Source: Cohnella rhizosphaerae (GTDB taxonomy: Bacteria > Bacillota > Bacilli > Paenibacillales > Paenibacillaceae). Taken from it: a DNA stretch of 64,000 nucleotides. Position numbers and translations under genes: made by a program. Positions 1 through 9,384 of this stretch are shown here, piece by piece (within the stretch, counting starts at the first letter, position 1; the number at the start of each line of letters is the position of its first letter). The stretch covers positions 124,001 to 188,000 of the forward strand of contig NZ_JAPDIA010000009.1 of assembly GCF_029525575.1 (NCBI RefSeq), read 5' to 3'. The notes beneath the pieces are model-generated. The model was not told the DNA's origin. It saw only the letters and a list, made by a program, of their open reading frames with translations, and ran no database searches.

Positions 1-2
1 GC

Positions 3-1064
3 AAGACCCTCTACGCGGGAACGGACGTCGGCCGAGTTCTGAAGCTGGACGTCGGCAGCGTCGTGAAAAGCGCGGAGAGCGAAGCGAGACTAAAAATCAT
101 CCTGTGGACGGCGTTGGCGGCTGCAGCCGTTGCGGCCTTTCTGCTGCTCCTGCTTTATATGAAGAAGCGCAATAAGCTGGGCATATTCAAAGACATGTGG
201 CGAGCCAAATGGATTTATATCGGACTCGCTCCGAGCTTCCTGCTCATCTTCGTGTTCTTGTACTTCCCGGCGTCCTCGGGACTGTTCCACTCGCTGTACA
301 AGTGGCAGCCGGGCGGAACGACGACCTTCGTCGGTCTGGACAACTTCAAGCGCATGATCGACGATCCTTATGTAACGAAAGGATTCGGCAACCTGCTGAT
401 TCTGATCGTGACGGGACTTGTCAAGACGCTCATTCCTCCGCTTATCGTCGCCGAACTGATCTACCACTTGCGAAGCAAAAGGCTTCAGTACGGCTCGCGG
501 ACGGCCTTTACGGCTTCGATGGTCATTCCCTCGGTCGCGGGGTTGCTCATATGGCAGAACTTCTATGATCCGAACACGGGACTGTTCAACAATTTCCTGG
601 AGTTGATCGGGCTCGGTTCCTGGACGCACGGGTGGTTGGGCGATCCGAATACGGCGCTCTGGGCGCTGATCTTTATCGGTTTTCCGTTCGTGGGCATCCT
701 TCAACTGCTCGTTCTGTATGCGGGCCTGCTGGCCATCCCCGGAGAACTCACCGAATCGGCTAAGATGGACGGTGCTGGATTGTGGAGGATCATTCGTTCG
801 ATTCATCTGCCGATGCTGTCCAGCCAATTCAAGTTCCTGATTATTCTCGGCCTGATCGGCATCATCCAGGACTTCAACGGGATCTTGATCGTCACGGGCG
901 GCGGTCCCATGGATTCGACCTACGTTCCCGCGCTGCAAATGTACTATGCCGCTACGAAGTTCAACGATCTTGGCTACGCGTCGGCGCTCGGCGTCAGCAT
1001 GTTCGCCGTCATACTGGTCATTACCGTCATCAATATGAAGCTCATCAAATCGGCGAACGATTAG
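3..1064 (+). CDS. Sugar ABC transporter permease (MalF-like), 5'-partial, with an extra N-terminal region
   Basis: Membrane permease of a CUT1 sugar importer. The EAA loop is visible as ESAKMDGAGLWRIIRSIHLP near residue 230 counted from the GTG at 63, and about seven hydrophobic segments follow the first. The frame is open back to the window edge and reads YAGTDVGRVLKLD just before that GTG, which looks like a beta-propeller blade. An unusual TM segment (IILWTALAAAAVAAFLLLLL) lies ahead of the normal permease core. I therefore infer that the true start is outside the window and that the protein carries an N-terminal extracellular domain. The next permease starts 12 bp downstream, so the two form an operon; the binding protein is presumably upstream. 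The permease call is firm, the fused domain is inference. Confidence 0.85.
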   Translation, partial: KTLYAGTDVGRVLKLDVGSVVKSAESEARLKIILWTALAAAAVAAFLLLLLYMKKRNKLGIFKDMWRAKWIYIGLAPSFLLIFVFLYFPASSGLFHSLYKWQPGGTTTFVGLDNFKRMIDDPYVTKGFGNLLILIVTGLVKTLIPPLIVAELIYHLRSKRLQYGSRTAFTASMVIPSVAGLLIWQNFYDPNTGLFNNFLELIGLGSWTHGWLGDPNTALWALIFIGFPFVGILQLLVLYAGLLAIPGELTESAKMDGAGLWRIIRSIHLPMLSSQFKFLIILGLIGIIQDFNGILIVTGGGPMDSTYVPALQMYYAATKFNDLGYASALGVSMFAVILVITVINMKLIKSAND

Positions 1065-1076
1065 GGAGGCACGACT

Positions 1077-1911
1077 ATGAATATTCGCCAGCACCTTAAC
1101 TTTCGACAGCTCGGCATCGTCGCGATACTCGCTTTGCTGGTTTTCCTTACGCTTGTGCCGATTCTGTTCATGATGATCAGCTCCCTGAAGAGCAATGCCC
1201 AGATTCTCGGCAACTTTTGGGGGGATACCGTCCCCCGCGAGATGGGGCAATTATGCCGAAGCCTTCCGCGTCATCTGGCGCTACATCGTGAACACGGTCG
1301 GTTATGCGGTCGCCGGCAGCGTCTGCGTCATGATTCTGTCCGCGGTGTCGGGTTATCTGTTCGCCAAAAAGACGTTTCCCGGCAAGGAAACGCTTTTCTT
1401 GATGATGCTTGCAATCATGATGATACCGGGCATTCTGACGCTCATTCCTTCTTACGTGCTGTACGAAAACATGGGTCTCACGAATACGCCCTGGGCAATC
1501 ATCGTCTCCAGCGCGGCGGGCGGACAGATCTTCGGAACCTTCCTCTGCCGAACGTATATGGCGGGCTTGCCGGGCGAACTGTTCGAAGCGGCTCGAATGG
1601 ACGGAGCGACGGAGAGGCGGGTCTTCCTTCAGATCGTCGTGCCGCTATCGCTGCCCATTCTCGCCACGCTTTTTATTATGCAATCCGTCGGCGTATATAA
1701 CGATTATATCTGGCCGCTGCTCACGATTCGCGACAGCAACCTCCAGGTCATCTCCGTCGGCCTCACGCTCTTCACCAAGCAGTTCGGGGTTACCGATCTC
1801 GGAACGCGGTTCGCGGCATATGCGATCTCGTCCGTTCCCCTGCTGTTCATTTTCTCCTTCGGCATGAAGTACTACATCCAGGGGATGACGCAGGGCGCCC
1901 TGAAGATGTGA
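1077..1911 (+). CDS. Sugar ABC transporter permease (MalG-like), frameshifted
   Basis: Second permease of the CUT1 pair, with EAA loop EAARMDGATERRVFLQIVVP and the family C-terminus IQGMTQGALKM. It starts at ATG 1077 after GGGAGG. The first 45 or so residues are in one frame and the rest in another. The break is at a G6 run near 1217-1222; with one G removed the protein reads NFWGIPSPARWGNYAEAF continuously. Full length is then about 277 residues, normal for the family. It pairs with the upstream permease to form the channel and needs an ATPase encoded elsewhere. Confidence 0.88.
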
Positions 1912-2111
1912 CTGCTTTATATCATCAAGGAGGTGACGAATGGATAACGCGGGTTATCGCCCCAGGTTCGTATGACCGCCCCGTATCGTCTTGGTTGAAA
2001 GCGCATCAACTACAGGGCCGGTGGCCGATCTTGTTCCGATCGGCATGAAATGGAAGCAAACCGGCATGCTTAAGGGCTTTTCCGCTTTGACAATCGAAGG
2101 GAGATGCGATC
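1912..2111 (+). other. Intergenic leader with a strong Shine-Dalgarno and 11-codon ORF
   Basis: This gap between the permease and the secreted enzyme holds AAGGAGGTGA at 1927-1936, followed by an 11-codon ORF (1940-1975, MDNAGYRPRFV). After it, an open stretch reads PIGMKWKQTGMLKGFSALTI in the frame beginning near 1991; this could be a gene remnant, but I do not recognise it. The small ORF may be a leader peptide or the start of a decayed gene. Confidence 0.35.
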
Positions 2112-4226
2112 GTGAACATCAAGAAAATGGCCTTATTATCGGTTGCGCTAGCCAGCATTGCAGGGGGGCATCCGCACAAGCCGCGGTCCCCGCCGTGGAT
2201 CCGTTTCCGATCGGAATTTTTTGGTCGCCTGGCCCTGCGGAAACGACGAGCGCCAAGTACCAGGAGATTAAAGATATGAACGCGACCTTCGTGCTGCTGT
2301 CCAACGGCGTGGACACCTACGCGGAGAACGATGCGTCGCTTGCGCAATGCGCGGCAAAAGGCTTGAAGTGCGTCGTCCAGGACGACAGGCTCGGCTCGTA
2401 TAAATTCACTGTCGGCCAAACGGCCGGCAACGACGGCAAATACGTCTCCAGCGGCAATTCACTGGGACAGACGTTTACGACGCCCGCCGATCCGGACATT
2501 GCGATCGATACGATTCAGCTCTATATCGACAGGACGCAATGGACGGCGGGGAGAAAACTTACATTGAGCCTCTATACTTCGCCCAGCAAAACAAATTTGC
2601 TCGGCTCATCCTCCATCACGGGACCGGTAGCGGACGATTACCCCGTTTTTAAGCTGTACCAGTGGCTCGCGTCCGGCACGACTTATTATTTCGAGCTGAC
2701 GAGCGATAACGCTTCAAATATTGGCTGGGTCGTCGGCCAAACCTCGAACGTATATGCCGGTGGTACGGCGTATCAGAACGGTACGGCGCTGGCCAATTAC
2801 GACTTCTGGTTCAGGCTGAACTATGGACAGAAAATGTACAGCGGCGGCACGCAGCCTTCGACGACGTTAATAAACGATATTGCGGCACATTACGCCGCGA
2901 ACCCGGGCGTGCTGGGTTACAGCCTCGTGGACGAACCTTCCGCGGCGGCGATGGTCGGACTGCAAGGGACGATGGAAAAGTTCAGGCAGGCCGATCCGAA
3001 TCATTTGACTTACGTTAATTTGCTGCCGACCTATGCTTCAAATCTCGGCTTCGGCGCCGCGGCCGGCGATTACGTCACCACAAGCAGCGCCTTGGGTCAA
3101 TCGTTCAAGACGAATTCAGGTACGACTCATATTTCGACGATTCAACTGTATATCGACAAGAGCCAATGGGGAAGCAATGAACCGTTGACGCTCAAATTAT
3201 GGAATTCGTCGGCCAAAACGACGCTTTTGGGCCAAAGTACCTTATCGGGCTCGTCAACGAATTTTCCTATATTTACGGTTAATGCGTCGGTCAGTCCAAA
3301 TACGGTATATTACTGGGAATTGACGCATGGCGGGGAGGAGACAACTCCGTTGGCTGGGTTATCCGCACCACAGGCGGCGTGAAGTTGGAAAAGGACGGAA
3401 CCGCTTACGCGTCCGGCGTCCCGATCAACGGGGATTATTGGTTCGCGCTGAATCAGAGCCTGAACCCTTTCTCCTACGAAGACTACGTATACCGATGGGC
3501 GAGCAAGAAACCGGACTTTCTCATCTACGATCATTATCCTTTTGATGCAGGCGGCGGTTTTAGCAACGAATACTATACGAATCTGGAAATCATCCGGCGG
3601 CAAACGCTGGCAGCTTCGATCGATTTCTGGACCTATATCCAGTCGGTCGGGATAACGGGGGGCACTGCGTCTGCCGACCGAGAACGAGCTTAGGTATCAG
3701 ATCTATACCAGCCTTGCTTACGGTGCAAAAGGGATCAATTATTTTACGTACGAAACGCCGAGCGGGCAGGGAGAGTCGTTCCATGACGGGATCATTCTCC
3801 CCGACGGTTCCAAAGGCCCCTTATACGCACCTGCGCAAACAATAAACGCGGGCTTGCTTAAACTCGGCCCCACGCTCAAGACGCTCGTCTCGCAGGCCGT
3901 ATATCATACCGGAACGTTGCCGCCGTCGGGATCGGCGCTGCCGGCGAACTTTTTCTGGAAGCCCGTCGATACGACGCAAGCCGTTGATTATCGGCTATTT
4001 TAAAAACGCGAGCGGAAGGAAATACGTGATGGTCGTCAATCGGGATTATGTGAACGCGAGAACCGTCTCGTTTGCGATATCGCCGAAACCGGCCAACGTT
4101 GCCGAAATATCCAAATCGACCGGTTTGGAGACGAGTACGGATTATAATGCATCGACGGGAATGTTGACTTCGTCGCTCGCTCCCGGCGAGGGCAGGCTTT
4201 ACACTTTGCCTTTAACTACAGATTAA
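2112..4226 (+). CDS. Secreted glycoside-hydrolase-like TIM-barrel protein with two inserted beta-sandwich domains, frameshifted
   Basis: The chosen start is GTG 2112 after AAGGGAG. It gives a signal peptide (MNIKKMALLSVALASIAG, ending near ASAQA) once the G6 run at 2163-2168 is corrected. The body reads like a GH42/GH5-type TIM barrel: PIGIFWSPG, GVLGYSLVDEPS (possible catalytic Glu), PDFLIYDHYPF, then LRLPTENELRYQ and GAKGINYFTYET. Two related beta-sandwich modules (about 2430-2820 and 3060-3440), each with an STIQLYID or DTIQLYID strand and a GWV motif, interrupt the barrel. Further breaks lie at 3332-3335 (G4), 3657-3662 (G6) and near 3980. The C-terminal 80 residues resemble the beta-sandwich that closes many glycosidases. 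Substrate is unknown; it follows an ABC permease pair and precedes an esterase-like gene. Confidence 0.72.
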
Positions 4227-4270
4227 GGCTCCAAAAAAAGAAGCGAGCACAAGCATTCGAGGTGGAAACC

Positions 4271-5348
4271 ATGAAGACGGCGCATATCGATAAGTACTAT
4301 ACGGCCATGGCCAGTTTGGCGGACAGGTTCGACCGGGTTGCCCGCAAGCTGCGATACAATGCCGCGGATCTGAAGGCGCACGAAGCTTGGAAGACGAGCG
4401 TCCGATCCAAGCTTGGCGATATCACCGGCCTGACGAGGATGGAAGCGTGCGACTTGCAGCCTGAACGGCTGGAAACGATACAGCTGGACGGGTATCGTCG
4501 CGAGAAATGGCTCATCCAGACGGAGCCGGGCGTGTGGATGCCATTCTATACGTTGATACCGGACGATCTGCAGCCGGGCGAGAAAAGAAGCTGCATGATC
4601 GCGGCGCACGGTCACGGCAGCGCCGGAAAATTTTCCCCGGCGGGTCGAACCGATATACCGGCTCTTAAAGAAATGATCGAAAACGATCGTTACGATTACG
4701 GCGTTCAATTCGTACGCAGGGGTTATATCGTTTTTTGCCCCGACGCCCGGGGGTTCGGGGAGCGCCGGGAATCGTCGGGACAAGGCGATGAGGAGAATGT
4801 ATTCATATCCAGCACCTGCAATCATTTGAACGTCATGGCGATCGGTCTTGGACTGTCTCTTACGGGGATGTGGACATGGGATTTGATGCGTCTCATCGAC
4901 TACATCGAGACCCGCGAAGATTGCGCGCAGGACCGAATCGGGTGTTGCGGTTTGTCGGGTGGCGGACTGCAAACGCTCTGGCTGACGGCGCTCGACGAGC
5001 GGGTGAACTGCGCGGTCGTCAGCGGCTATTTTTACGGTTACAAGGACGCCTTGTTGAATCTATACAACTGTTCGTGCAATTACGTGCCCCATTTGTGGGA
5101 AAACGTGGATATGGGCGATATTGCGGCCTTGATCGCCCCGCGCGCATTGCTGATCGAGACCGGCGATCAAGATCCGCTTAACGGCGAACGGGGATTGGAT
5201 AACGTGACCGAACAGGTCGAGATCGCCGCGGGGGCCTACAGGCTGATGGAGGCGGGGGGAACGATTCGTTCACCATGTATTTAAAGGCGGGCATGTGTGG
5301 GACGGCGAAAAAACGTACGCTTTCGCGGATCGGTGGCTCGGCGAATAA
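4271..5348 (+). CDS. Alpha/beta hydrolase (acetyl-xylan-esterase or dienelactone-hydrolase-like), frameshifted
   Basis: Serine hydrolase with nucleophile elbow GLSGGG near residue 225, likely acid Asp in ETGDQDPLN and catalytic His in KGGHVW. The oxyanion region MIAAHGHGS is also visible. No signal peptide is seen, so it probably acts in the cytoplasm. The start is ATG 4271 with GAGGTGG upstream. The frame breaks at a G6 run (about 5256-5261); dropping one G adds the His-bearing C-terminus and stops at 5346-5348. It lies 44 bp after the secreted TIM-barrel gene, consistent with removing acyl groups from imported oligosaccharides. That role is inference. Confidence 0.8.
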
Positions 5349-5389
5349 GGAGGAGTCGAAGTCGGCTCATTCCGCAAGCTCGTAAATCG

Positions 5390-5411
5390 TGGCTCGCCGA
5401 CAGGCGGGCCA
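5390..5411 (+). terminator. Hairpin between convergent genes
   Basis: TGGC-T-CGCC / GGCG-G-GCCA stem with a GACA loop, between the convergent esterase and CDF genes. There is no strong T tract, so this is only a candidate. Confidence 0.4.
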
Positions 5412-5431
5412 TTTCGCGTGGCAGGGCAGGC

Positions 5432-6375
5432 TTACGCCTGCTTCAGCATAAACGCTTTGCCGTATTCTCCGTGATCGTGCAGGATCGGGTGTTCAATCTG
5501 GATCGTCGAATGCGCGATGCCGTATTTGTTTTTCAAAATCTCATTGATCGCCAAAATGGCGCAGAAGGGCTCGATCCCTTGCTTCACGAAAACATGCGCG
5601 GTTAGTGAGTAATGCTCCGTCGTCACCGCCCACAGATGAAGCTCGTGTACGTCGACGACGATGTCCAGATCGTTAAGATCTTTGCGAATGGCGTCCAGAT
5701 CGAACTTGTCGGGGACCGATTCCATCAGCACGAGATACGATTCGCGAATGATCCTCGACCCTCCAGTGAAAATAATCGCGCCCACGACCATACTGATCAG
5801 CGGGTCCAGCAGGAAGAAGCCGGTAAAGTGGATGACGATCGCGGATACGATAATGCCGATGGAGCTAAGCAGGTCTCCGATAAAATGCCAAAGCGCGCTT
5901 TTTTACGTTCAGATTGTCTTCTTCCTTCATGCTGCGGCTGAGTACGATCGTCAGAACGATGTTCACGACCAGGCCGATGGATGCGATCGTCAACATAATC
6001 GGCATATCAACCGTTTGAGGATGAACGATGCGCTTGATCCCTTCCACGAAAATGCCTGTCGCGATGATGGCGAGCGCCAGCCCGTTCAGAAACGACGCGA
6101 TAATCTCAAACCTGAGGAAGCCGAACGTGTACTTCCGATTGGGCTTGCGGGTGGCCATATAAATGGCGACCATGCTGAGGCCCAGAGCGAGCACGTCGGA
6201 GATCATATGCGCCGAATCGGAGAGCAGGGCGAGGGAGTTGGACACAAGCCCGCCCACGATTTCTACGATGGTGAAAAACAGAGTCAAAGTCAGCGTAATC
6301 CAAAGCGTCTTTTTTGGAGGTCTTTTGCTCTTTGACGTGATCAAGGTGATGGAAATCGTATTGGTTCATGCCCAT
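5432..6375 (-). CDS. Cation diffusion facilitator (CzcD/ZitB-type metal efflux), frameshifted twice
   Basis: Membrane antiporter that exports divalent metal (Zn, Co, Cd or Fe) for protons. TM2 carries SDSAHMISD and TM5 carries HFIGD, the paired H-x3-D metal site of the family. A His-rich N-terminus (NQYDFHHLDHVKE) and a cytoplasmic C-terminal domain (VVDVHELHLWAV) are also typical. Two T6 runs on the plus strand (6310-6315 and 5899-5904) split it into three frames; dropping one base at each gives about 313 continuous residues. The start is ATG 6375 with AAAGGAAG upstream. It stands alone and has a Fur-family-like palindrome in its promoter region. Confidence 0.9.
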
Positions 6376-6395
6376 CTTCCTTTCGTCCTACATTA

Positions 6396-6410
6396 GAATA
6401 ATTATTATCT
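6396..6410 (-). promoter_or_regulatory. Fur/PerR/Zur-like operator upstream of the CDF gene
   Basis: On the minus strand the site reads AGATAATAATTATTC, a 7-1-7 inverted arrangement. It matches 11 of the 14 fixed positions of the Bacillus Fur box TGATAATnATTATCA. It sits about 20 bp upstream of the CDF start in an AT-rich patch. Which Fur-family protein binds cannot be told from sequence. Confidence 0.5.
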
Positions 6411-6509
6411 AATAATTGATTAAAACTTACCACGATTCGTTCCTGCGCGCAAATGAACATTTTATGGATCCTATCAAAGATTTTCATTATCAATGGGGGC
6501 GAAGAGAGT

Positions 6510-7253
6510 GCGAAGGTGTCGCGGCGCGGCGGGCACCGGGCGATAACCGCACAATATTTGTGCGGTTCCGGCGTCGCGGGCTTGGAGATGGAGCGAAGGT
6601 GTCGCGGCGCGGCGTGGGTGAGGCGATAACCGCACAATATTTGTGCGGTTCCGGCGTCGCGGGGCTTGGAGATGGAGCGAAGGCGTCGCGGTGCGGCGGG
6701 CCCCGGGTGATAACCGCACAATATTTGTGCGGTTCCGGCGTCGCGGGCGAGGCGATGAAGCGAAGGTGTCGCGGCGCGGCGGGCACCGGGCGATAACCGC
6801 ACAATATTTGTGCGGTTCCGGCGTCGCGGGCGAGGCGATGGAGCGAAGGTGTCGCGGCGCGGCGGGCACCGAGCGATAACCGCACAATATTTGTGCGGTT
6901 CCGGCGTCGCGGGCGTGGAGATGGAGCGAAGGCGTCGCGGCGCGGCGGGCACCGGGCGATAACCGCACAATATTTGTGCGGTTCCGGTGTCGCGGGCGTG
7001 GAGATGGAGCGAAGGCGTCGCGTCGCGGCGGGCACCGGGCGATAACCGCACAATATTTGTGCGGTTCCGGCGTCGCGGGCGAGGCGATGAAGCGAAGGTG
7101 TCGCGTCGCGGCGGGCACCGGGCGATAACCGCACAATATTTGTGCGGTTCCGGCGTCGCGGGCGTGGAGATGGAGCGAAGTGTCGCGGCGCGGCGGGCAC
7201 CGGGCGATAACCGCACAATATTTGTGCGGTTCCGGCGTCGCGGGCGAGCGAGC
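6510..7253. repeat. Tandem array of 9 units of about 83 bp, each with a 23-bp inverted repeat
   Basis: The core AACCGCACAATATTTGTGCGG(TT) begins at 6545, 6628, 6712, 6795, 6878, 6961, 7044, 7127 and 7209, a spacing of 82-84 bp. Each core is a perfect 10-bp inverted repeat (AACCGCACAA / TTGTGCGGTT) around TAT. The GC-rich linkers vary slightly, while the core shows no change in any copy. The 82-84 bp period rotates the reading frame, so the array is not a protein repeat. It lies between the 3' end of the PLP-enzyme gene and the promoter of the CDF gene. Confidence 0.93.
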
Positions 7254-7262
7254 GCACGACGC

Positions 7263-7307
7263 AAAAACGGGACGAAGCAGAAAAGACTCTGCTTCATCCC
7301 GTTTTTT
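7263..7307. terminator. Bidirectional intrinsic terminator
   Basis: AAAAACGGGA(C)GAAGCAGA pairs with TCTGCTTCATCCCGTTTTTT around a short loop, with one mismatch. There are T runs on both strands. It would end the minus-strand operon finishing at 7322. Confidence 0.88.
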
Positions 7308-7321
7308 CGCTGTACGCGTCC

Positions 7322-8521
7322 TTACAAAGACTGGCTTTCCAATATGGGCTCATAGAGCTTGGCCCAATTCCGTTCGATATCGGCGATCAGCTCGTCCGGA
7401 TCCTCGATGCCGATGTACAGGCGCACGCTCGCCAGCGCGACGCCTTCTTCGACATCTTTGGCCGGCGCGGAGCCGACGGTGACGAGGCTCTCGTAGCCGC
7501 CCCAGCTGACGCCGATGCGGAAGTAGTCGAGGTCGGTCGCCCACTGCTTCATTTTCTCCACGCTGTGGCGCGTCACGAAGGAGAACAGCCCCCCGCTGCC
7601 GCTCAGCAGGCGTTCGGCCAGCTCTTTTTGCGGGTAGCTCTCGAGCCCCGGATGGTTGACGCGGGCGACGTCCGGCTTGGCTGCCAGATGCGCGGCGATC
7701 TTGAGCGCGCTGGCCTGGTGGCGCTCGAGCCGCAGGGGCAGCGTGCGGAGGCCGCGCGTAATGAGGCCCGCGGTCTGCGGGGCCATCGCGGCGCCCAGGT
7801 TCAGGTAGCTTCGGTGACCGATCAGACCGATCAGCTCGCTGCTGCCGACGACGACGCCGCCAAGGCTGTCGCTATGGCCGGAAAAATATTTGGTGAGCGA
7901 GTGCATGACGAGATCGATGCCCATCGCGATCGGCTTCTGGAAGTACGGCGTCGCCCAGGAGTTGTCGATCGCGGTGATAATGCCGTGCGCCTTGGCCAGG
8001 CTGGCGAGCGCGGGGAGGTCCTGCATTTCGAACAAGCCAGACGTCGGACTCTCCAGGTAGAACAGCTTGGTATTGGGACGGATCGCGTTCGCGAAGCCTT
8101 CCGTATCCTTGCCGTCGATGAAGGTGACTTCGACGCCGAAGCGCGCCGACAGATCGGCGAGCAGCTCGCGGGTCGGCCCGTAGGCCTGATCGACGCAGAC
8201 GATGTGATCGCCGGTGCCGGCCAGCGCGAACAGCACGGCGGAGATGGCGCCCATGCCGGAGGCGAAGCAGCGGGCGCTTTCCCCGCCTTCGAGCCGCGCG
8301 ATTTTTTCCTCCAGGTACATGACCGTCGGGTTGTTGCCTCGCGAATAGACGGAGGCTGCGAGCACGTCCCGCATCGCCTCGTCGAACTTCTGATGCGTCT
8401 CGAACGCGAACAGGCTGCTTTGGTAGACCGGCATCGAGATGGCGCCTTGATGGCGGGTGTCCACCGCATCGTGCGATACTTCGGTATAAAAACGATTTTT
8501 GTCTCTTTCGCTAGTTGTCAT
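7322..8521 (-). CDS. Cys/Met-metabolism PLP-dependent enzyme (cystathionine beta-lyase / gamma-synthase family)
   Basis: Fold-type I PLP enzyme of 399 residues. It has the phosphate-binding FASGMGAISAVL, the Asp of AIDNSWATPYFQKP, the PLP lysine in HSLTKYFSGHSD, the SRGNNPT(V) active-site segment and the GVSWGGYESLV C-terminal motif. Members cleave or form cystathionine, or eliminate thiol from homocysteine or methionine; the exact reaction cannot be assigned. It starts 32 bp after the last permease gene of a sugar ABC operon on the same strand, with GGAGCAG upstream of the ATG. It is therefore likely co-transcribed, which is unusual company for a sulfur-amino-acid enzyme. Confidence 0.9.
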   Translation of the reverse strand: MTTSERDKNRFYTEVSHDAVDTRHQGAISMPVYQSSLFAFETHQKFDEAMRDVLAASVYSRGNNPTVMYLEEKIARLEGGESARCFASGMGAISAVLFALAGTGDHIVCVDQAYGPTRELLADLSARFGVEVTFIDGKDTEGFANAIRPNTKLFYLESPTSGLFEMQDLPALASLAKAHGIITAIDNSWATPYFQKPIAMGIDLVMHSLTKYFSGHSDSLGGVVVGSSELIGLIGHRSYLNLGAAMAPQTAGLITRGLRTLPLRLERHQASALKIAAHLAAKPDVARVNHPGLESYPQKELAERLLSGSGGLFSFVTRHSVEKMKQWATDLDYFRIGVSWGGYESLVTVGSAPAKDVEEGVALASVRLYIGIEDPDELIADIERNWAKLYEPILESQSL

Positions 8522-8553
8522 GATTACCTGCTCCTATCCCGCAAGAAACTTGC

Positions 8554-9384
8554 TCAGCCTTTCTCTGCCCCCTGCGTCAGGCCTTCGACGATATATCGTT
8601 GAGCGAAGGCAAACATGATGATCGTCGGGATCACGGAGATGACGGTTCCGGCCGACATGGATCCCCAATCGATATCGAATTTGAGTACGAATGAATTCAT
8701 CCCGACGGGAAGCGTCTTAAGCGAATTCGTGTCGATAAACATGACCGCCTGGAACAATTCGTTCCAATTCTGCACGAAGGCGAAAATAAACGTCGAAGCG
8801 ATGCCCGGCAGCATGACCGGGATAATGATGCGGAACAGCGAACTGATGCGCGAACAGCCGTCGATCATCGCCGCTTCCTCGAGACTGGCCGGTATGCGCT
8901 GGAAAAAGCCCCGGAGCATGATGGTCGAAAACGCGATCGAGCCGGTCGTGTACAGCAGGATGAGCGACAGGCGGGTGTTCGTCAGTCCCATGTTGGACAT
9001 CATCAGGTACAGCGGCGCCAGAGACACGAAGCCCGGCAGCATCTGCGTGAGGAAAAAGGCGAGCATGATCTGCTTGTGGCCGCGGAACGTGAAGCGCGCC
9101 ATGACGTATGCGCACAAGATCGAGATGATGATGACGGCCAGCGCGGACACGATGGACACGATCAGGCTGTTCATGATATACACGTGAAACTTGGAGACCG
9201 TAAAGATGCGGTCGAAGTTGCTCAATGAAAAGTTGGTCGGCCAATAGGAGATCGGCAGCTTGAAGATGTCGCTCTTCGGTTTAAAAGACGTGATGACGAT
9301 CCAGTACAGCGGGAACACCATGACGATCAGGTGCAGCGCCAGATACAATATTTTCAAACCTTTAAGCGTCGACTTGGCGGCCAT
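8554..9384 (-). CDS. Sugar ABC transporter permease (MalG-like)
   Basis: Six-TM CUT1 permease, 276 residues, with EAA loop EAAMIDGCSRISSLFRIIIP and the end RYIVEGLTQGAEKG. Its ATG overlaps the stop of the upstream permease (TGATG), so the two are translationally coupled. It forms the channel with that protein. The frame is intact. Confidence 0.93.
   Translation of the reverse strand: MAAKSTLKGLKILYLALHLIVMVFPLYWIVITSFKPKSDIFKLPISYWPTNFSLSNFDRIFTVSKFHVYIMNSLIVSIVSALAVIIISILCAYVMARFTFRGHKQIMLAFFLTQMLPGFVSLAPLYLMMSNMGLTNTRLSLILLYTTGSIAFSTIMLRGFFQRIPASLEEAAMIDGCSRISSLFRIIIPVMLPGIASTFIFAFVQNWNELFQAVMFIDTNSLKTLPVGMNSFVLKFDIDWGSMSAGTVISVIPTIIMFAFAQRYIVEGLTQGAEKG

Noticed and set aside
6341..7297. 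Open frames of 220-318 codons across the 83-bp array
   Set aside because: The 82-84 bp period rotates the frame, there is no ribosome site, and the product is only a repeat of Arg/Ala/Pro words.
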